DNA of 64,000 bases from NCBI RefSeq assembly GCF_019801465.1, contig NZ_JAHVJA010000003.1:62001-126000 (forward strand), given 5' to 3'. The DNA comes from Leisingera daeponensis. Its GTDB lineage: Bacteria > Pseudomonadota > Alphaproteobacteria > Rhodobacterales > Rhodobacteraceae. The notes under the pieces are model-generated. The model was not told where the DNA came from. It made no database searches and was given only the letters and a program-made list of their open reading frames with translations. Shown in pieces: positions 8,717-18,044 of the stretch. Both the position numbers and the translations under genes were made by a program. Numbering within the stretch: position 1 is the first letter of the stretch; each line of letters opens with the position of its first letter.

Positions 8717-9445
8717 ATGCGCCAGAAAACCCTGTTGCTCACCGGTGCCAGCCGCGGCATCGGCCATGCCACCGTGCGCCGTTTCAACACCGAAGGCTGG
8801 CGGGTGATCACCTGCTCGCGCCAGCCATTCCCCGAACAGTGCCCCTGGGGCGGCGGCCGGGAGAATCATGTGCAGCTGGACCTGTCGGACCCGTCGGACA
8901 CCATCAATGCTGTTGGCCTGATTCAGGAGCTGCTGGACGGGCGGCTGGACGCCCTGGTCAACAATGCCGGGATTTCGCCCAAGGGGCCGGAGGGGGAGCG
9001 CCTCAACACGCTTAACACCGACCTGATGGACTGGGGCAAAGTGTTTCACGTGAATTTCTTTGCCTCGGTGGTGCTGGCGCGCGGGTTGAAGGACGAACTG
9101 GCCGCGGCCAAGGGATCGGTGGTCAACGTGACCTCGATCGCGGGCAGCCGGGTGCATCCCTTTGCGGGGGCAGCCTATGCCACGTCCAAGGCGGCGCTGG
9201 CGGCGCTGACGCGGGAAATGGCGCATGACTTCGGGCCGCTGGGGGTGCGGGTGAACGCGATTGCGCCGGGCGAGGTGGAGACCTCGATTCTGTCGCCCGG
9301 CACCGAGAAGATCGTCGAGAAGCTGCCGATGCAGCGGCTGGGCCAGCCGGAGGAGGTGGCAGCGGCGATCTATTTCCTGTGCTCGCAGGAAAGCTCCTAC
9401 ATCTCCGGCACCGAGATCGAGGTGAACGGCGCGCAGCACGTTTAA
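8717..9445 (+). CDS. short-chain dehydrogenase/reductase (SDR)
   Basis: 242 residues from the ATG at 8717, preceded by CGGAG. The open frame extends far upstream antisense to argB, but the SDR fold begins at MRQKTLLLTGASRGIGHATV. The nucleotide motif TGASRGIG, NNAG (DALVNNAGIS), the catalytic serine in VVNVTSIAG, and the YATSK catalytic Tyr/Lys are all present, as is the C-terminal GTEIEVNGAQ. This is a classical NAD(P)-dependent SDR close to 3-oxoacyl-ACP reductases. The substrate cannot be inferred from its isolated position. Confidence 0.85.
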   Translation: MRQKTLLLTGASRGIGHATVRRFNTEGWRVITCSRQPFPEQCPWGGGRENHVQLDLSDPSDTINAVGLIQELLDGRLDALVNNAGISPKGPEGERLNTLNTDLMDWGKVFHVNFFASVVLARGLKDELAAAKGSVVNVTSIAGSRVHPFAGAAYATSKAALAALTREMAHDFGPLGVRVNAIAPGEVETSILSPGTEKIVEKLPMQRLGQPEEVAAAIYFLCSQESSYISGTEIEVNGAQHV

Positions 9446-9458
9446 CCGCAGATCCACC

Positions 9459-9478
9459 GCCCGGCCGATAGGCCGGGC
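9459..9478. terminator. hairpin after the SDR gene
   Basis: GCCCGGCC (9459-9466) and GGCCGGGC (9471-9478) form a perfect 8-bp stem with a GATA loop, 14 bases after the SDR stop and before the convergent PepSY gene. No T run follows. Confidence 0.45.
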
Positions 9479-9553
9479 AGCACCCGTCCCGCCCTCCGTC
9501 GTGCAGAAGGCGTGCTTCCGGGACGGCGGGGGGGCGCTGCCCTCAGTTTGCTG

Positions 9554-10951
9554 TCAGCTCACCGCGCGTTTCAGCACCGGCAGGTTGCCCAGCAGCAGTA
9601 CGTCGAACGCCAGCACCGCCAGCAGCACGAGGCCGGTGAGCGGGAAGGCCAGCGAGACCAGCACCGCGATCAGCGCAGCCCCCTTCCAGAACGGCATCTC
9701 TGCCGGTTCCGGCGGCGCGGCCAGGCGGGCGGCACCGGCAGGGCGGCGCTTGACCCACATCACCAGGCCGGAGATGCAGACAAAGATCACCGCGAGGCAG
9801 AACACCACGTTCAGCACGAAGCTCCAGGTGCCCATCAGCCCCATGTGGAAGGGGATGCTGACCGCCATCGCCTTGCCGGCCCAGGAGTAGTCCTCGTATT
9901 TCACATCCGCCAGAATCTTGCCGCTGTACTGGTCGACATGCACGGTGCGGTCGATGAAGGGGCTGTCGCCGTCGCCGCTCATGCTGTCGCGGTTGAGGGT
10001 CCAGACGCCTGTTTCACCGCCGGGGTAGGCGAGGCGGAAGCGGCCCTCCATCCCCAGGCTCCGGCCTAGGGCGATCAGGCTGGCGGCATCGACAGGCGCG
10101 CCTTCGGCCACGCCGGTGATGCCTGCGTCAGAACCGGAGGCGGGCATCGGGGTCTGCTCCAATGCCCAGGGCACGTCGTTGGTGGAGCCGTGGTTCATGC
10201 TGGCGTGGATGTCGTCGGACAGGGGCACGTTGTCCCACTTGTCTGCCGGGAAGGTGCTCCAGGCCTGCATGACCCGGCCGCCCCAGATGCCGGTCCACGA
10301 CAGACCAGAGATCAGGAAGATGACCAGCAGGGCCGACATCCAGAAGCCGGTCACTGCGTGCAGGTTCTTCCACAGCGCGCGGCCACGGGCGCGGAGGTTG
10401 GGGACAAGGGCGCTGACGGCATTGCGGCGCGGCCACCACAGGTAAAGCCCTGTCAGCACCAGCACGATGCCCAAACCGGCGGCGATCTCGATCAGACGGT
10501 CGCCGGTGTCGCCGATCAGCAGGGTGGAGTGGATGTTGTCGGCCAGATCGTACCAGCCCGCGCGGCGGTCCCAGATCTGAATCACCTCGCCGGTGTATTG
10601 ATCCAGCGCGACCAGACGCTGGCCGTAATCCGTTTTCACCCGGAATACGGCGGCCAGATCAGGGGCCTTGGGGCCGATCCATTCGGCGATGGCGCCGGGC
10701 TGGGCGGCCAGCACGGCGGCCTCCTGCTCAGACAGGCTCAGTTCGGCTGCGCCATGGGTGACAGTAATCTTCTCGCCGTCGCGGCCATCGAATTGGGTGA
10801 TGAACATCATCATCAGGCCGGTGACGGCCAGCATGATCAAAAAGGGGATCACAAACAGGCCGGCATAGAAGTGCCAGCGCCAGGCGGCGGCGTAGAATTT
10901 GTGGGACAGCGGACGCGATTGGTCCGCGGACTGCGGTTGGCTGGTTGCCAT
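9554..10951 (-). CDS. PepSY-associated transmembrane protein
   Basis: 465 residues. It starts at the ATG at 10951 because GGAGAG stands 6-11 bases upstream; longer in-frame starts exist. The protein has the PepSY_TM layout: FYAAAWRWHFYAGLFVIPFLIMLAVTGLMMMF as the first helix, a large periplasmic part with PepSY-like repeats (VDQYTGEVIQIWD, VDQYSGKILADVKYEDY), internal helices (IEIAAGLGIVLVLTGLYLWWPRR; SALLVIFLISGLSWTGIWG), and a helical C-terminus. Related proteins are linked to siderophore-iron reduction or metal handling at the inner membrane. It follows a DUF2946 gene with a 70-base gap. Confidence 0.8.
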   Translation of the reverse strand: MATSQPQSADQSRPLSHKFYAAAWRWHFYAGLFVIPFLIMLAVTGLMMMFITQFDGRDGEKITVTHGAAELSLSEQEAAVLAAQPGAIAEWIGPKAPDLAAVFRVKTDYGQRLVALDQYTGEVIQIWDRRAGWYDLADNIHSTLLIGDTGDRLIEIAAGLGIVLVLTGLYLWWPRRNAVSALVPNLRARGRALWKNLHAVTGFWMSALLVIFLISGLSWTGIWGGRVMQAWSTFPADKWDNVPLSDDIHASMNHGSTNDVPWALEQTPMPASGSDAGITGVAEGAPVDAASLIALGRSLGMEGRFRLAYPGGETGVWTLNRDSMSGDGDSPFIDRTVHVDQYSGKILADVKYEDYSWAGKAMAVSIPFHMGLMGTWSFVLNVVFCLAVIFVCISGLVMWVKRRPAGAARLAAPPEPAEMPFWKGAALIAVLVSLAFPLTGLVLLAVLAFDVLLLGNLPVLKRAVS

Positions 10952-11021
10952 TGTTCTCTCCATGTCAGAACAGCGCCGGACGCGCGGGGCGCCGGCGGAA
11001 ATGTCAGTTGTGTTCAGAAAG

Positions 11022-11387
11022 TCAGGAGAGCGCGGGCGGGCCGCGGGCATCATAGCGCCAGTGGAACCCGGCGGTGTGATGGGTGAAGGCCTCGCGCGAC
11101 CAGCGGTCGCTGAGAGGTTTGTTGACGTTCAGATCAGTCAGGCTGTCCGGCAGCAGTGCCACTGCGCCAAGGGCCGCAAACGGACAGCTGCGGTCCTCCA
11201 TCTGCTCCGCAGGAGCATGGGGTTCGCCGCTGTCCAGATCGACCCAGGTTTCCACCGGGCCGTGGCCGGTGCAGATCACCAGCAGCACCTTGCCGTCCTG
11301 CGCCGAGGCCGGCATCCAGCCAGCTGGGATCAGCCCGGCGACGGCCAGGGCGATCACAACCAGCAGGGAGGGCAGGCGGCTGAGCAC
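11022..11387 (-). CDS. DUF2946-like small secreted/membrane protein
   Basis: 121 residues from a GTG at 11387, chosen because it directly precedes a signal-like helix (LSRLPSLLVVIALAVAGLIPAGWMPA) and lies 5 bases after the engB stop. The middle holds the DUF2946 pattern LLVICTGHGPVETWVDLDSG and a later DRSCPFAALG segment. DUF2946 proteins often neighbour copper- or TonB-related genes, but the function is unknown. Here it sits between engB and a PepSY membrane protein. The pairing with PepSY suggests a metal-related envelope role; that is inference. Confidence 0.65.
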   Translation of the reverse strand: MLSRLPSLLVVIALAVAGLIPAGWMPASAQDGKVLLVICTGHGPVETWVDLDSGEPHAPAEQMEDRSCPFAALGAVALLPDSLTDLNVNKPLSDRWSREAFTHHTAGFHWRYDARGPPALS

Positions 11388-11392
11388 GTGTG

Positions 11393-12040
11393 TTACAGCC
11401 CGGCGATGATCGAGCGCAGGGTGGCGATGCCGTCGCCCTTCTCGGACGAGGTCAGCACGATCTCGGGGTAGGCGGCAGGGTGTTTCGCCAGTGCGCCCTT
11501 GACCTGCTCCAGCACCTTGGCGCGGTCCTTTTCCTTGACCTTGTCGGCCTTGGTCATCACGCATTGGAAGGTGACGGCGGAGCTGTCCAGCAGCTTCATG
11601 ATCTCGGCATCGACCTTCTTGATGCCGTGGCGGCTGTCGATCAGCACAAAGGCGCGGCGCAGGTTCTGGCGGCCGGACAGGTACTGCTTCAGGAGCTTCT
11701 GCCATTTCTCCACCACTGCCAGCGGCGCGTTGGCATAGCCGTAGCCGGGCAGGTCGACCAGATAGAGATCGGGGCCCTGGGTGAAGAAATTGATCTCCTG
11801 GGTGCGCCCCGGCGTGTTGGAGGCGCGCGCGATGCCCTTGGTGCCGGTCAGCGCGTTGATCAGGCTCGACTTGCCGACGTTGGAGCGGCCGGCAAAGCAG
11901 ACCTCCACCCGGTCGGCATCGGGCAGGCCGTTCATCGCGACCACGCCCTTCAGGAACTCGGTCTCGCCCGCAAACAGCTTGCGGCCCTTTTCGGCGGAAA
12001 TGTCGTCCGGCGCTTCGGCCAGGGAAAATTGCATCTGCAT
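11393..12040 (-). CDS. engB: ribosome biogenesis GTP-binding protein EngB/YsxC/YihA
   Basis: 215 residues from the ATG at 12040 (MQMQFSL). The GTPase motifs are G1 GRSNVGKSS, G2 TPGRTQ, G3 DLPGYGYA and G4 TKADK, with SSEKGDGI as the G5 region. EngB acts in late 50S subunit assembly in the cytoplasm. Its start overlaps the stop of the MOSC gene (TGATG). It belongs to a long minus-strand run that includes yidC and rnpA, a common alphaproteobacterial order. Confidence 0.93.
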   Translation of the reverse strand: MQMQFSLAEAPDDISAEKGRKLFAGETEFLKGVVAMNGLPDADRVEVCFAGRSNVGKSSLINALTGTKGIARASNTPGRTQEINFFTQGPDLYLVDLPGYGYANAPLAVVEKWQKLLKQYLSGRQNLRRAFVLIDSRHGIKKVDAEIMKLLDSSAVTFQCVMTKADKVKEKDRAKVLEQVKGALAKHPAAYPEIVLTSSEKGDGIATLRSIIAGL

Positions 12041-12792
12041 CACAGCACCTTTACCGCGTCGCCCAGGCGGATCTCGCCGCCGCGCACCACTTCGGCGTAG
12101 ACCGAGAAATCCTGGTGGCCCCAATTCTCTTTCAGGGTCTTGAGCGTATCGGCGTCGCGTTCGCCGGTTTCGGGGTTGGCGGCGGTCGCCAGGCAGCGGG
12201 TGACCCGCTCGCGCACCGCAAAGACGGCCCCGCCGATCTGCACCTCGCGGCCAAGCCACGCGTTTTCGACCCAGGCTTCGCCCAGGTCGAACCAGATGTT
12301 GCCGCGCCAGCGCAGCGGGGAAAGCTCGTGGCCGATGGCCTGCTCCACCGCGCGGTGAGAAGCCCGGTTGCACAGGGTGATCGAGGGGAAATCGGTATCG
12401 GTCATGCCGCGCCCCGGCACCCGGACGATGCGGGTGGATGCCGCCCGGTTTGCGGGCAGCAGCGGCTTTTCCCAGTCGAGGAAGCGTTGCAGGTCCGCCG
12501 GGTTCTCCGGGTCGAACGTCAGATCGGTCTGCAACGGATGGCTCAGCGTCAGCCGGCCGGTGGCGTCGTCAAGCCGGGCGCTGACCGCCATCAGCTGGGG
12601 CGCCTTGGCACCGCGGGTGAAATTCTGGCACGGCGACCATCCGGAGCCGTCCGCCTGGGACGCCTCATGCGCGACCGCCCAAACGCGGTCGCCGGGCATG
12701 GTCTGCCCGGCGATCATGGTGACGCTTTCCAGTGCCTCCCGCCCATGGGATTTGAGCGGGTGGCGCCAGATTTCTGAGACCTTTGCGGTCAT
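12040..12792 (-). CDS. MOSC domain-containing protein
   Basis: 250 residues, beginning with an MOSC N-terminal beta-barrel (VSEIWRHPLKSHGREALESVTM). The MOSC core follows, with the conserved cysteine in VTRCLATAANPETGERD near residue 210. MOSC domains occur in molybdenum-cofactor sulfurases and in reductases such as YcbX and mARC; the cysteine is the expected sulfur or Mo ligand position. No ferredoxin domain is fused. The ATG at 12792 overlaps the yidC stop by 4 bases and the stop overlaps the engB start, so all three are coupled. Confidence 0.85.
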   Translation of the reverse strand: MTAKVSEIWRHPLKSHGREALESVTMIAGQTMPGDRVWAVAHEASQADGSGWSPCQNFTRGAKAPQLMAVSARLDDATGRLTLSHPLQTDLTFDPENPADLQRFLDWEKPLLPANRAASTRIVRVPGRGMTDTDFPSITLCNRASHRAVEQAIGHELSPLRWRGNIWFDLGEAWVENAWLGREVQIGGAVFAVRERVTRCLATAANPETGERDADTLKTLKENWGHQDFSVYAEVVRGGEIRLGDAVKVL

Positions 12793-14597
12793 TCCTTCTC
12801 CGCCTTCGGCTTCTTCTTGAAGCTCGACTTGATGTTGCCGAACACGTCCGGCTTGTAGCCGTGGCTGCGCATGATCAGGTACTGCTGGGTGAAGGTGATC
12901 GTGTTGTTGGCGATCCAGTAGACCACCAGGCCGGAGGCGAAACCGCCGAGCATGAACATGAACACCCAGGGCATCCAGGCAAAGATCATCTGCTGGGTCG
13001 GGTCGGTGGGCGCCGGGTTCAGCTTCTGCTGCAGCCACATCGAGATGCCCAGCAGGATCGGCAGGATGCCGATGAACACCAGCGCCAGGATGCTCTCCGG
13101 TGCCGGCGCATCGAAGGGCAGCAAGCCAAAGAGGTTCATGATCGAGGTCGGATCCGGCGCGCTGAGGTCCTGGAACGGGCCGAAGAAGGGGGCGTGGCGC
13201 AGTTCCAGGGTGACGAAGATCACCTTGTAGAGCGAGAAGAAGATCGGGATCTGGATCAGGATCGGCAGACAGCCCGCGGCGGGGTTCACCTTCTCCTTCT
13301 TGTAGAGCTCCATCATCTCCTTCTGCATCTTCTGGCGGTCGTCGCCGGCGCGCTCCTTGAGCTTCTCCATCTCCGGCTGCAGCTCTTTCATCTTCGCCAT
13401 CGAGGCGTAGGATTTATAAGCCAGCGGGAACACCAGGATCTTGATCACCACCGTGAGGCCGATGATCGCCCAGCCCATGTTGCCGATCAGAACGTTGAGA
13501 TTGTGCAGCAGCCAGAACATCGGCTTGGTCAGGAAGAAGAACCAGCCCCAGTCGATCACGTCCAGGAAGCCCGCGATGCCCGCCTTCTCGTAGCCGCGGA
13601 TGGCGTCCCATTCCTTGGCGCCGGCAAACAGCTGGGTGGTGACTTCCGAGGACTGGCCCTCCGCCACGGTGACGGTCGGCAGCACGACGTCGGTCTGGTA
13701 GATCTCGCGGCGTTCGTCGAACTTGGCAATCGAGCGGAAGCCCTGGCCCGGGGCGGGCACCAGCGTCGACATCCAGTAGTGGTCGGTGAAGCCGATCCAG
13801 CCATTGGCTTCGACCTGCTTGACGCTGGACTTGGAGCCGTCGCGCGGGTCGGGGTCGAAATCGGCCATGTCGTCATAATCGATCTCGGCCAGCTCGCCGT
13901 CGGTCATGCCGACCAGGCCCTCGTGCAGGATGAAGAAGTTCTTCAACCCCGCGGGCTGGCCGTGGCGGGCCAGGGTGCCGTAAGGCGCCAGCGACACGGT
14001 GCCGCCGGAGGCGTTGGCAACCGACTGGGTGACCGAGAACATGTAGTCCTGATCGACCGCGATGGTGCGGGAGAAGGTCAGGCCCTTGCCGTTGTCCCAG
14101 GTGAGCGTCACCGGGCTGTCCGGCGACAGGGTGGCGCCGTCCGGGGCAGACCAGACGGTGTTGGCGCCCGGCACGTCGTCGAGGGTCAGGCCTGCGCCCG
14201 GAGCCCAGCCGTAGAGCGCGTAATAGGCGCCGGCCTCGCCCACCGGTTTCAGCAGTTTGACGATCGGGGAATTCTCATCGAGCGTCTCGCGGTAGTCCTT
14301 CAGCGACAGGTCGTCGATCCGGCCGCCCTGCAGCGAGATGCTGCCGGTGACGCGGGGCGTGTCGATGGCAACGCGGGGCGCATCCGGCGCGGCGGCCTGT
14401 TCCGGCGCGGTATCGGCAACCGCGTCGGCGCCCGCGGCGCTGGGCGCGGCGGCGGTGCCGTCCGCGGGGGCGGTTTCGCTGATCGCGGTTTCCGGCGCCT
14501 GTTCCGGTTCCGGCGGCGGGAAGAAGGTATACCACCCGAGGATCACCAGAAAGCTGAGTACGGTTGCGAGAATTAGATTTTTGTTCTGATCGTCCAT
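12789..14597 (-). CDS. yidC: membrane protein insertase YidC
   Basis: 602 residues, typical for proteobacterial YidC. The N-terminal helix (NLILATVLSFLVILGWYTFF) is followed by a Pro/Ala/Glu-rich linker, a large periplasmic beta-domain (about residues 60-350), and the conserved five-helix insertase core. Core signatures are WGWFFFLTKPMFWLL, GWAIIGLTVVIKILVFPL, PAAGCLPILIQIPIFFSLYKVI, and the last helices with FMFMLGGFASGLVVYWIANNTITFTQQ. The C-terminal basic tail KSSFKKKPKAEKE probably contacts ribosomes. It inserts inner-membrane proteins with or without SecYEG. It is downstream of rpmH, rnpA and yidD, as is common, but separated from them by ttcA and an EAL gene. Confidence 0.95.
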   Translation of the reverse strand: MDDQNKNLILATVLSFLVILGWYTFFPPPEPEQAPETAISETAPADGTAAAPSAAGADAVADTAPEQAAAPDAPRVAIDTPRVTGSISLQGGRIDDLSLKDYRETLDENSPIVKLLKPVGEAGAYYALYGWAPGAGLTLDDVPGANTVWSAPDGATLSPDSPVTLTWDNGKGLTFSRTIAVDQDYMFSVTQSVANASGGTVSLAPYGTLARHGQPAGLKNFFILHEGLVGMTDGELAEIDYDDMADFDPDPRDGSKSSVKQVEANGWIGFTDHYWMSTLVPAPGQGFRSIAKFDERREIYQTDVVLPTVTVAEGQSSEVTTQLFAGAKEWDAIRGYEKAGIAGFLDVIDWGWFFFLTKPMFWLLHNLNVLIGNMGWAIIGLTVVIKILVFPLAYKSYASMAKMKELQPEMEKLKERAGDDRQKMQKEMMELYKKEKVNPAAGCLPILIQIPIFFSLYKVIFVTLELRHAPFFGPFQDLSAPDPTSIMNLFGLLPFDAPAPESILALVFIGILPILLGISMWLQQKLNPAPTDPTQQMIFAWMPWVFMFMLGGFASGLVVYWIANNTITFTQQYLIMRSHGYKPDVFGNIKSSFKKKPKAEKE

Positions 14598-14730
14598 TGG
14601 GGACTGCCACCTCGTGTAGGGAAGGACACGTGGGGTTCAACAGAGGTGGGCCGCAAAGGTCAAGCAGAATCGCGGCGCAGCGGCGCGTCAAAGGGCTCCG
14701 CTGCGGCAGAAAATCAAAGGAATTGAGCGT

Positions 14731-16275
14731 TCAGGGCGTCCGGCGGCCGATCACCGGCGCATCCTGCAGCTTGGCCTCATGGGCGGTGATCCAGTCCAGC
14801 GTCTGGTCGAACGGCATCGGGCGGCCGATGCCGAAGCCCTGCACATGGCCGCAGCCCAGCTGCGCCAGAAGGGCGTGCTCGCCCGCGGTCTCCACCCCTT
14901 CGGCGAGGGTGTCGAGCTCCAGCCGCTCTGCCATCGTCAGGATGGCGGAGATCAGTTTCTGCTGCTCGGGATCCTGGTCGGCCTTCATCACGAAGGAACG
15001 GTCGATCTTGATGCGGGAGATGTTGAAACGGTGCACTGCCGAAATCGAGGCATGGCCGGTGCCGAAATCATCCAGGTCGATCGGGCAGCCCAGCTCGCTG
15101 AGGGCCAGGATGTTGCGGGTGACCACGTCGTCGGGCTGATCGCTCATCACGGTTTCCAGGATTTCCACGCAGAGCCGGCTTGCGGGCAGGTCGAAACGCT
15201 CCAGTTCCCACTTGATGCGGCCGGCAAGCCCCGGATTGCGCAGCTCCTGGGTGGCAAAGTTGACTCCGACGCAGGGCACCTTCACCCCGGCGTCGTCCCA
15301 GGCCCTGATCGCGACCAGCGCGTTATAGAGCATTACCTGGCTCAGCCGGTCCATCAGCCCGGCTTCCTCCAGCGCGGGCAGGAAGGTGGAGGGCGGAATC
15401 AGCCCCTGCACCGGGTGCAGCCAGCGCGCCAGCGCCTCGAACCCCGATACCCGGCCGGTGTCAGTGCAGATCTGCGGCTGGAACCAGGCCTGGATCTGGC
15501 CGCTTTCCAGCGCTGCCGCGGCCTCTTCGCGGAGGTTGGAGCGGCCGCCGGCATGCTCCGGCATATCGGTGGAATAGGCGCGGATGCCGCCGGGGCCGTT
15601 GCCCTGTGCCTCCGACAGGGCGGCGACAGCGGCGCTGTGCCATTCCGCGCTGGTGGTGCCGGGCGCCCGGCTGTGCTGGCAGAACCCGATCGAGGACGTC
15701 ATGTAGATGGTGGTGCCGTCCAGCGCCACCGGTTCCTCGGTCGCGGCCTGCATCCGCCCGGCCAATTGGATGCAGAGCTCGAGGTCCAGCTGCAGGGTCG
15801 GTGCCAGGCAAACGGCGAAACGGCTGTCGCCGATCCGGGCGATGGTGTCATTCTGGCGCAGCACCGACACGATCTGGGCGCCGCTGTGCTGCATGATCCT
15901 GTCGCCGGCTTCCTGTCCGTGGCGGTCGGTCAGTTCCCTGTAATCGTCCAGTTCCAGAATGAAGACGGCGGAGCGCAGCCCGCCGTCGCGGCATTCGGCG
16001 TGAACCCGGGCGGTTTCCTGTTCGAAGCCGTCGCGCAGCATCATGCCGGTGACCGAGTCGCGCGGCACGCCGCCGCGGCCGCGCTTGCTGAAGCCGCCAA
16101 CCACGGCAAACAGCACCGGCAGGCCCAGGGCGACAGCCAGCAGCGCGGTTTCGCCGCCGAGCCAGAATGTGGCCAGTGTCAGGGCAGGCAGGAAGGCAAG
16201 CATGGCCGGCCCGGAAAGTGCGGGAGCAAGGGTCTGCCGGAGGCGTGCCAGATAGCCTGAACCGGTTTTTGTCAT
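14731..16275 (-). CDS. degenerate GGDEF plus EAL domain cyclic-di-GMP phosphodiesterase
   Basis: 514 residues. Two hydrophobic helices occupy about residues 21-62. A GGDEF-like domain (about 75-235) has IGDSRF at 148-153 in place of GG(D/E)EF, so cyclase activity is unlikely. The EAL domain (about 250-500) keeps its catalytic residues: EAL at 280-282, EILE around 371-374, DDFGTG at 402-407, KID near 423, and AEGVET near 458-463. The protein should hydrolyse c-di-GMP at the inner membrane, with the degenerate GGDEF domain as a possible GTP sensor. It lies between ttcA and yidC on the same strand with gaps of 66 and 133 bases. Confidence 0.85.
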   Translation of the reverse strand: MTKTGSGYLARLRQTLAPALSGPAMLAFLPALTLATFWLGGETALLAVALGLPVLFAVVGGFSKRGRGGVPRDSVTGMMLRDGFEQETARVHAECRDGGLRSAVFILELDDYRELTDRHGQEAGDRIMQHSGAQIVSVLRQNDTIARIGDSRFAVCLAPTLQLDLELCIQLAGRMQAATEEPVALDGTTIYMTSSIGFCQHSRAPGTTSAEWHSAAVAALSEAQGNGPGGIRAYSTDMPEHAGGRSNLREEAAAALESGQIQAWFQPQICTDTGRVSGFEALARWLHPVQGLIPPSTFLPALEEAGLMDRLSQVMLYNALVAIRAWDDAGVKVPCVGVNFATQELRNPGLAGRIKWELERFDLPASRLCVEILETVMSDQPDDVVTRNILALSELGCPIDLDDFGTGHASISAVHRFNISRIKIDRSFVMKADQDPEQQKLISAILTMAERLELDTLAEGVETAGEHALLAQLGCGHVQGFGIGRPMPFDQTLDWITAHEAKLQDAPVIGRRTP

Positions 16276-16341
16276 TCTCAGACCTTTCGTCTGCAGCCGT
16301 TCGTTCGGCCTCGAGACTAAGGTGCTGAGATAACCCGGGAG

Positions 16342-17229
16342 TTAACGCAGCTTGGGAATTTCCGGATTTTCCGCCACGGAATCGGCATTCTTCAGCGCGA
16401 GACCCGCGAAATCGAACAGTTTCGGGTCCAGAAGATGCGAGGGCCGCGCATTCATCAGTGCCCGGAACATCACCTGGCGGCGTCCGGGCGAGTTTGATTC
16501 CCACTGGTCCAGAATCTGCTTCACCTGCTGGCGCTGCAGCCCGTCCTGGCTGCCGCACAGATCGCAGGGGATGATCGGGTAGTTCATCGCGCGGGCGAAT
16601 TTCTCGCAGTCGGCCTCGGCCACATGGGCGAGGGGGCGGAACACGAAGAGGTCGCCTTCCTCGTTCACCAGCTTGGGCGGCATGGTCGCGAGGCGGCCGC
16701 CGTGGAACAGGTTCATGAAGAAGGTTTCCAGGATGTCGTCGCGGTGATGGCCCAGCACCACCGCCGAGCAGCCCTCCTCGCGCGCGATGCGGTAGAGGTT
16801 GCCGCGGCGCAGGCGCGAACACAGCGCGCAGTAGGTGCGCCCCTGCGGCACCTTGTCGACGACGATGGAATAGGTGTCCTGGTATTCGATCCGGTGCGGC
16901 ACGCCCATCTTTTCCAGGAACTCGGGCAGCACGGTGGCGGGAAAGCCCGGCTGGCCCTGGTCCAGGTTGCAGGCCAGCAGGTCGACGGGCAGCAGGCCGC
17001 GCCACTTCAGCTCGTAGAGAACCGCCAGCAGGGTATAGCTGTCCTTGCCGCCCGACAGGCAGACCAGCCATTTCGGCGTGCTGCCGTCCGCGCGGCGCTC
17101 GACCATGCCGTATTGTTCGATCGCTTCGCGGGCATAGCGCACAATGCGCTTGCGGAGCTTCTTGAACTCGGTGGTCGCGGGGGCGCCGGCAAACAGCGGA
17201 TGGATTTCGTCCAGATCATCATCAAGCAT
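16342..17229 (-). CDS. ttcA: tRNA 2-thiocytidine(32) synthetase TtcA
   Basis: 295 residues. The PP-loop [12 protein letters not shown] near residue 60 binds [13 protein letters not shown] and CDLCGSQDG are the two CxxC motifs that hold the [4Fe-4S] cluster needed for sulfur transfer. [16 protein letters not shown] is the conserved TtcA/TilS-family stretch. TtcA thiolates C32 of certain tRNAs in the cytoplasm. The ATG at 17229 gives a typical N-terminus. It is on the same strand as yidD, 55 bases downstream. Confidence 0.93.
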   Translation of the reverse strand: MLDDDLDEIHPLFAGAPATTEFKKLRKRIVRYAREAIEQYGMVERRADGSTPKWLVCLSGGKDSYTLLAVLYELKWRGLLPVDLLACNLDQGQPGFPATVLPEFLEKMGVPHRIEYQDTYSIVVDKVPQGRTYCALCSRLRRGNLYRIAREEGCSAVVLGHHRDDILETFFMNLFHGGRLATMPPKLVNEEGDLFVFRPLAHVAEADCEKFARAMNYPIIPCDLCGSQDGLQRQQVKQILDQWESNSPGRRQVMFRALMNARPSHLLDPKLFDFAGLALKNADSVAENPEIPKLR

Positions 17230-17284
17230 GGCCGCGCCCTAGCCGAGGAGCGGCGTTTTGCCAAGGAAAAAAGCTGTGCAGGGG

Positions 17285-17539
17285 TCAGCCGTGGGTGCTG
17301 TCCCGCGTACGGGCCTTGTGTTCCGGCACCGGGTCATAGCCGTCGCCGCCGAAGGGGTGGCAGCGGCCGATGCGCCGGGCTGTCAGCCAGGCGCCCCTGA
17401 TGGCCCCATGTTTTTCCAATGCTTCCAATGCGTAGGCCGAGCAGGTGGGCTGATAGCGGCAGTTGAAGCCAACCCAGGGGCTGAACAGCAGCCGGTAGGC
17501 GCGCACAGGGATTGCAAAGAGATAAGCCAGCGGGGTCAT
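17285..17539 (-). CDS. yidD: membrane protein insertion efficiency factor YidD
   Basis: 84 residues with the full YidD pattern: an amphipathic N-terminus ([19 protein letters not shown]), the three-cysteine core [47 protein letters not shown], and a short tail. YidD helps Sec/YidC-dependent insertion at the inner membrane. It follows rnpA after 56 bases, in the conserved rpmH-rnpA-yidD order. Confidence 0.93.
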   Translation of the reverse strand: MTPLAYLFAIPVRAYRLLFSPWVGFNCRYQPTCSAYALEALEKHGAIRGAWLTARRIGRCHPFGGDGYDPVPEHKARTRDSTHG

Positions 17540-17595
17540 GCAGGATAAATAAGGGCAGGGCGGCCGGCTGGCAATGCAGCCAGTAGCCGGTGCTG

Positions 17596-18021
17596 TTACT
17601 GGCCGTGGATCTTCTTAAGCGCGTAGATCAGGTCGCGCTTCAGCTCCTCGAACGGGCGCTGGGCGGTTTCCACGGCGCGGCCGATCAGCACGTAATCCCA
17701 GCCGGGGCGGCCATGGGTCGGCAGAATCATCCGCGCGGCCTCGCGCAGGCGGCGCTTGGCGCGGTTGCGGGCCACGGCGTTGCCGACCTTTTTGGAGCAG
17801 GTGAAGCCCATGCGGATGCCGCCGTCATCCTGGCGGTTGCGGCCCTGCAGCATCATCGCCTTGGTGCCCTGCTTGCGGGCAGGCGGGCGGGCGCAGGCGA
17901 GGAAATCACGGCGCTTGGCCATGACCTCGATCTTTTGCGCATCCGGTGCGCAAACGGACACCGCCGGAGGCGTGTCCCCGCGGGCAGCGTTGCCGTCCTT
18001 GGGGGCCTCCGGCGGTGTCAT
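17596..18021 (-). CDS. rnpA: ribonuclease P protein component
   Basis: 141 residues from the ATG at 18021. RnpA binds the RNase P RNA and aids 5' maturation of tRNAs. The signature [26 protein letters not shown] contains the RNR motif. The N-terminal extension ([11 protein letters not shown] and about 30 residues before KRRDFL) looks unusual against E. coli RnpA, but I recall similar MTPPEA starts in related roseobacters; an internal ATG at 17922 is the alternative. It follows rpmH after 23 bases. Confidence 0.92.
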   Translation of the reverse strand: MTPPEAPKDGNAARGDTPPAVSVCAPDAQKIEVMAKRRDFLACARPPARKQGTKAMMLQGRNRQDDGGIRMGFTCSKKVGNAVARNRAKRRLREAARMILPTHGRPGWDYVLIGRAVETAQRPFEELKRDLIYALKKIHGQ

Positions 18022-18044
18022 GTCCGTCAGAACGGGAACTGAGC

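Noticed and set aside
12783-14576. Long plus-strand open frame antisense to yidC
   Set aside because: Composition is His/Gly/Val/Arg-rich without helices or motifs, and yidC on the other strand is certain.
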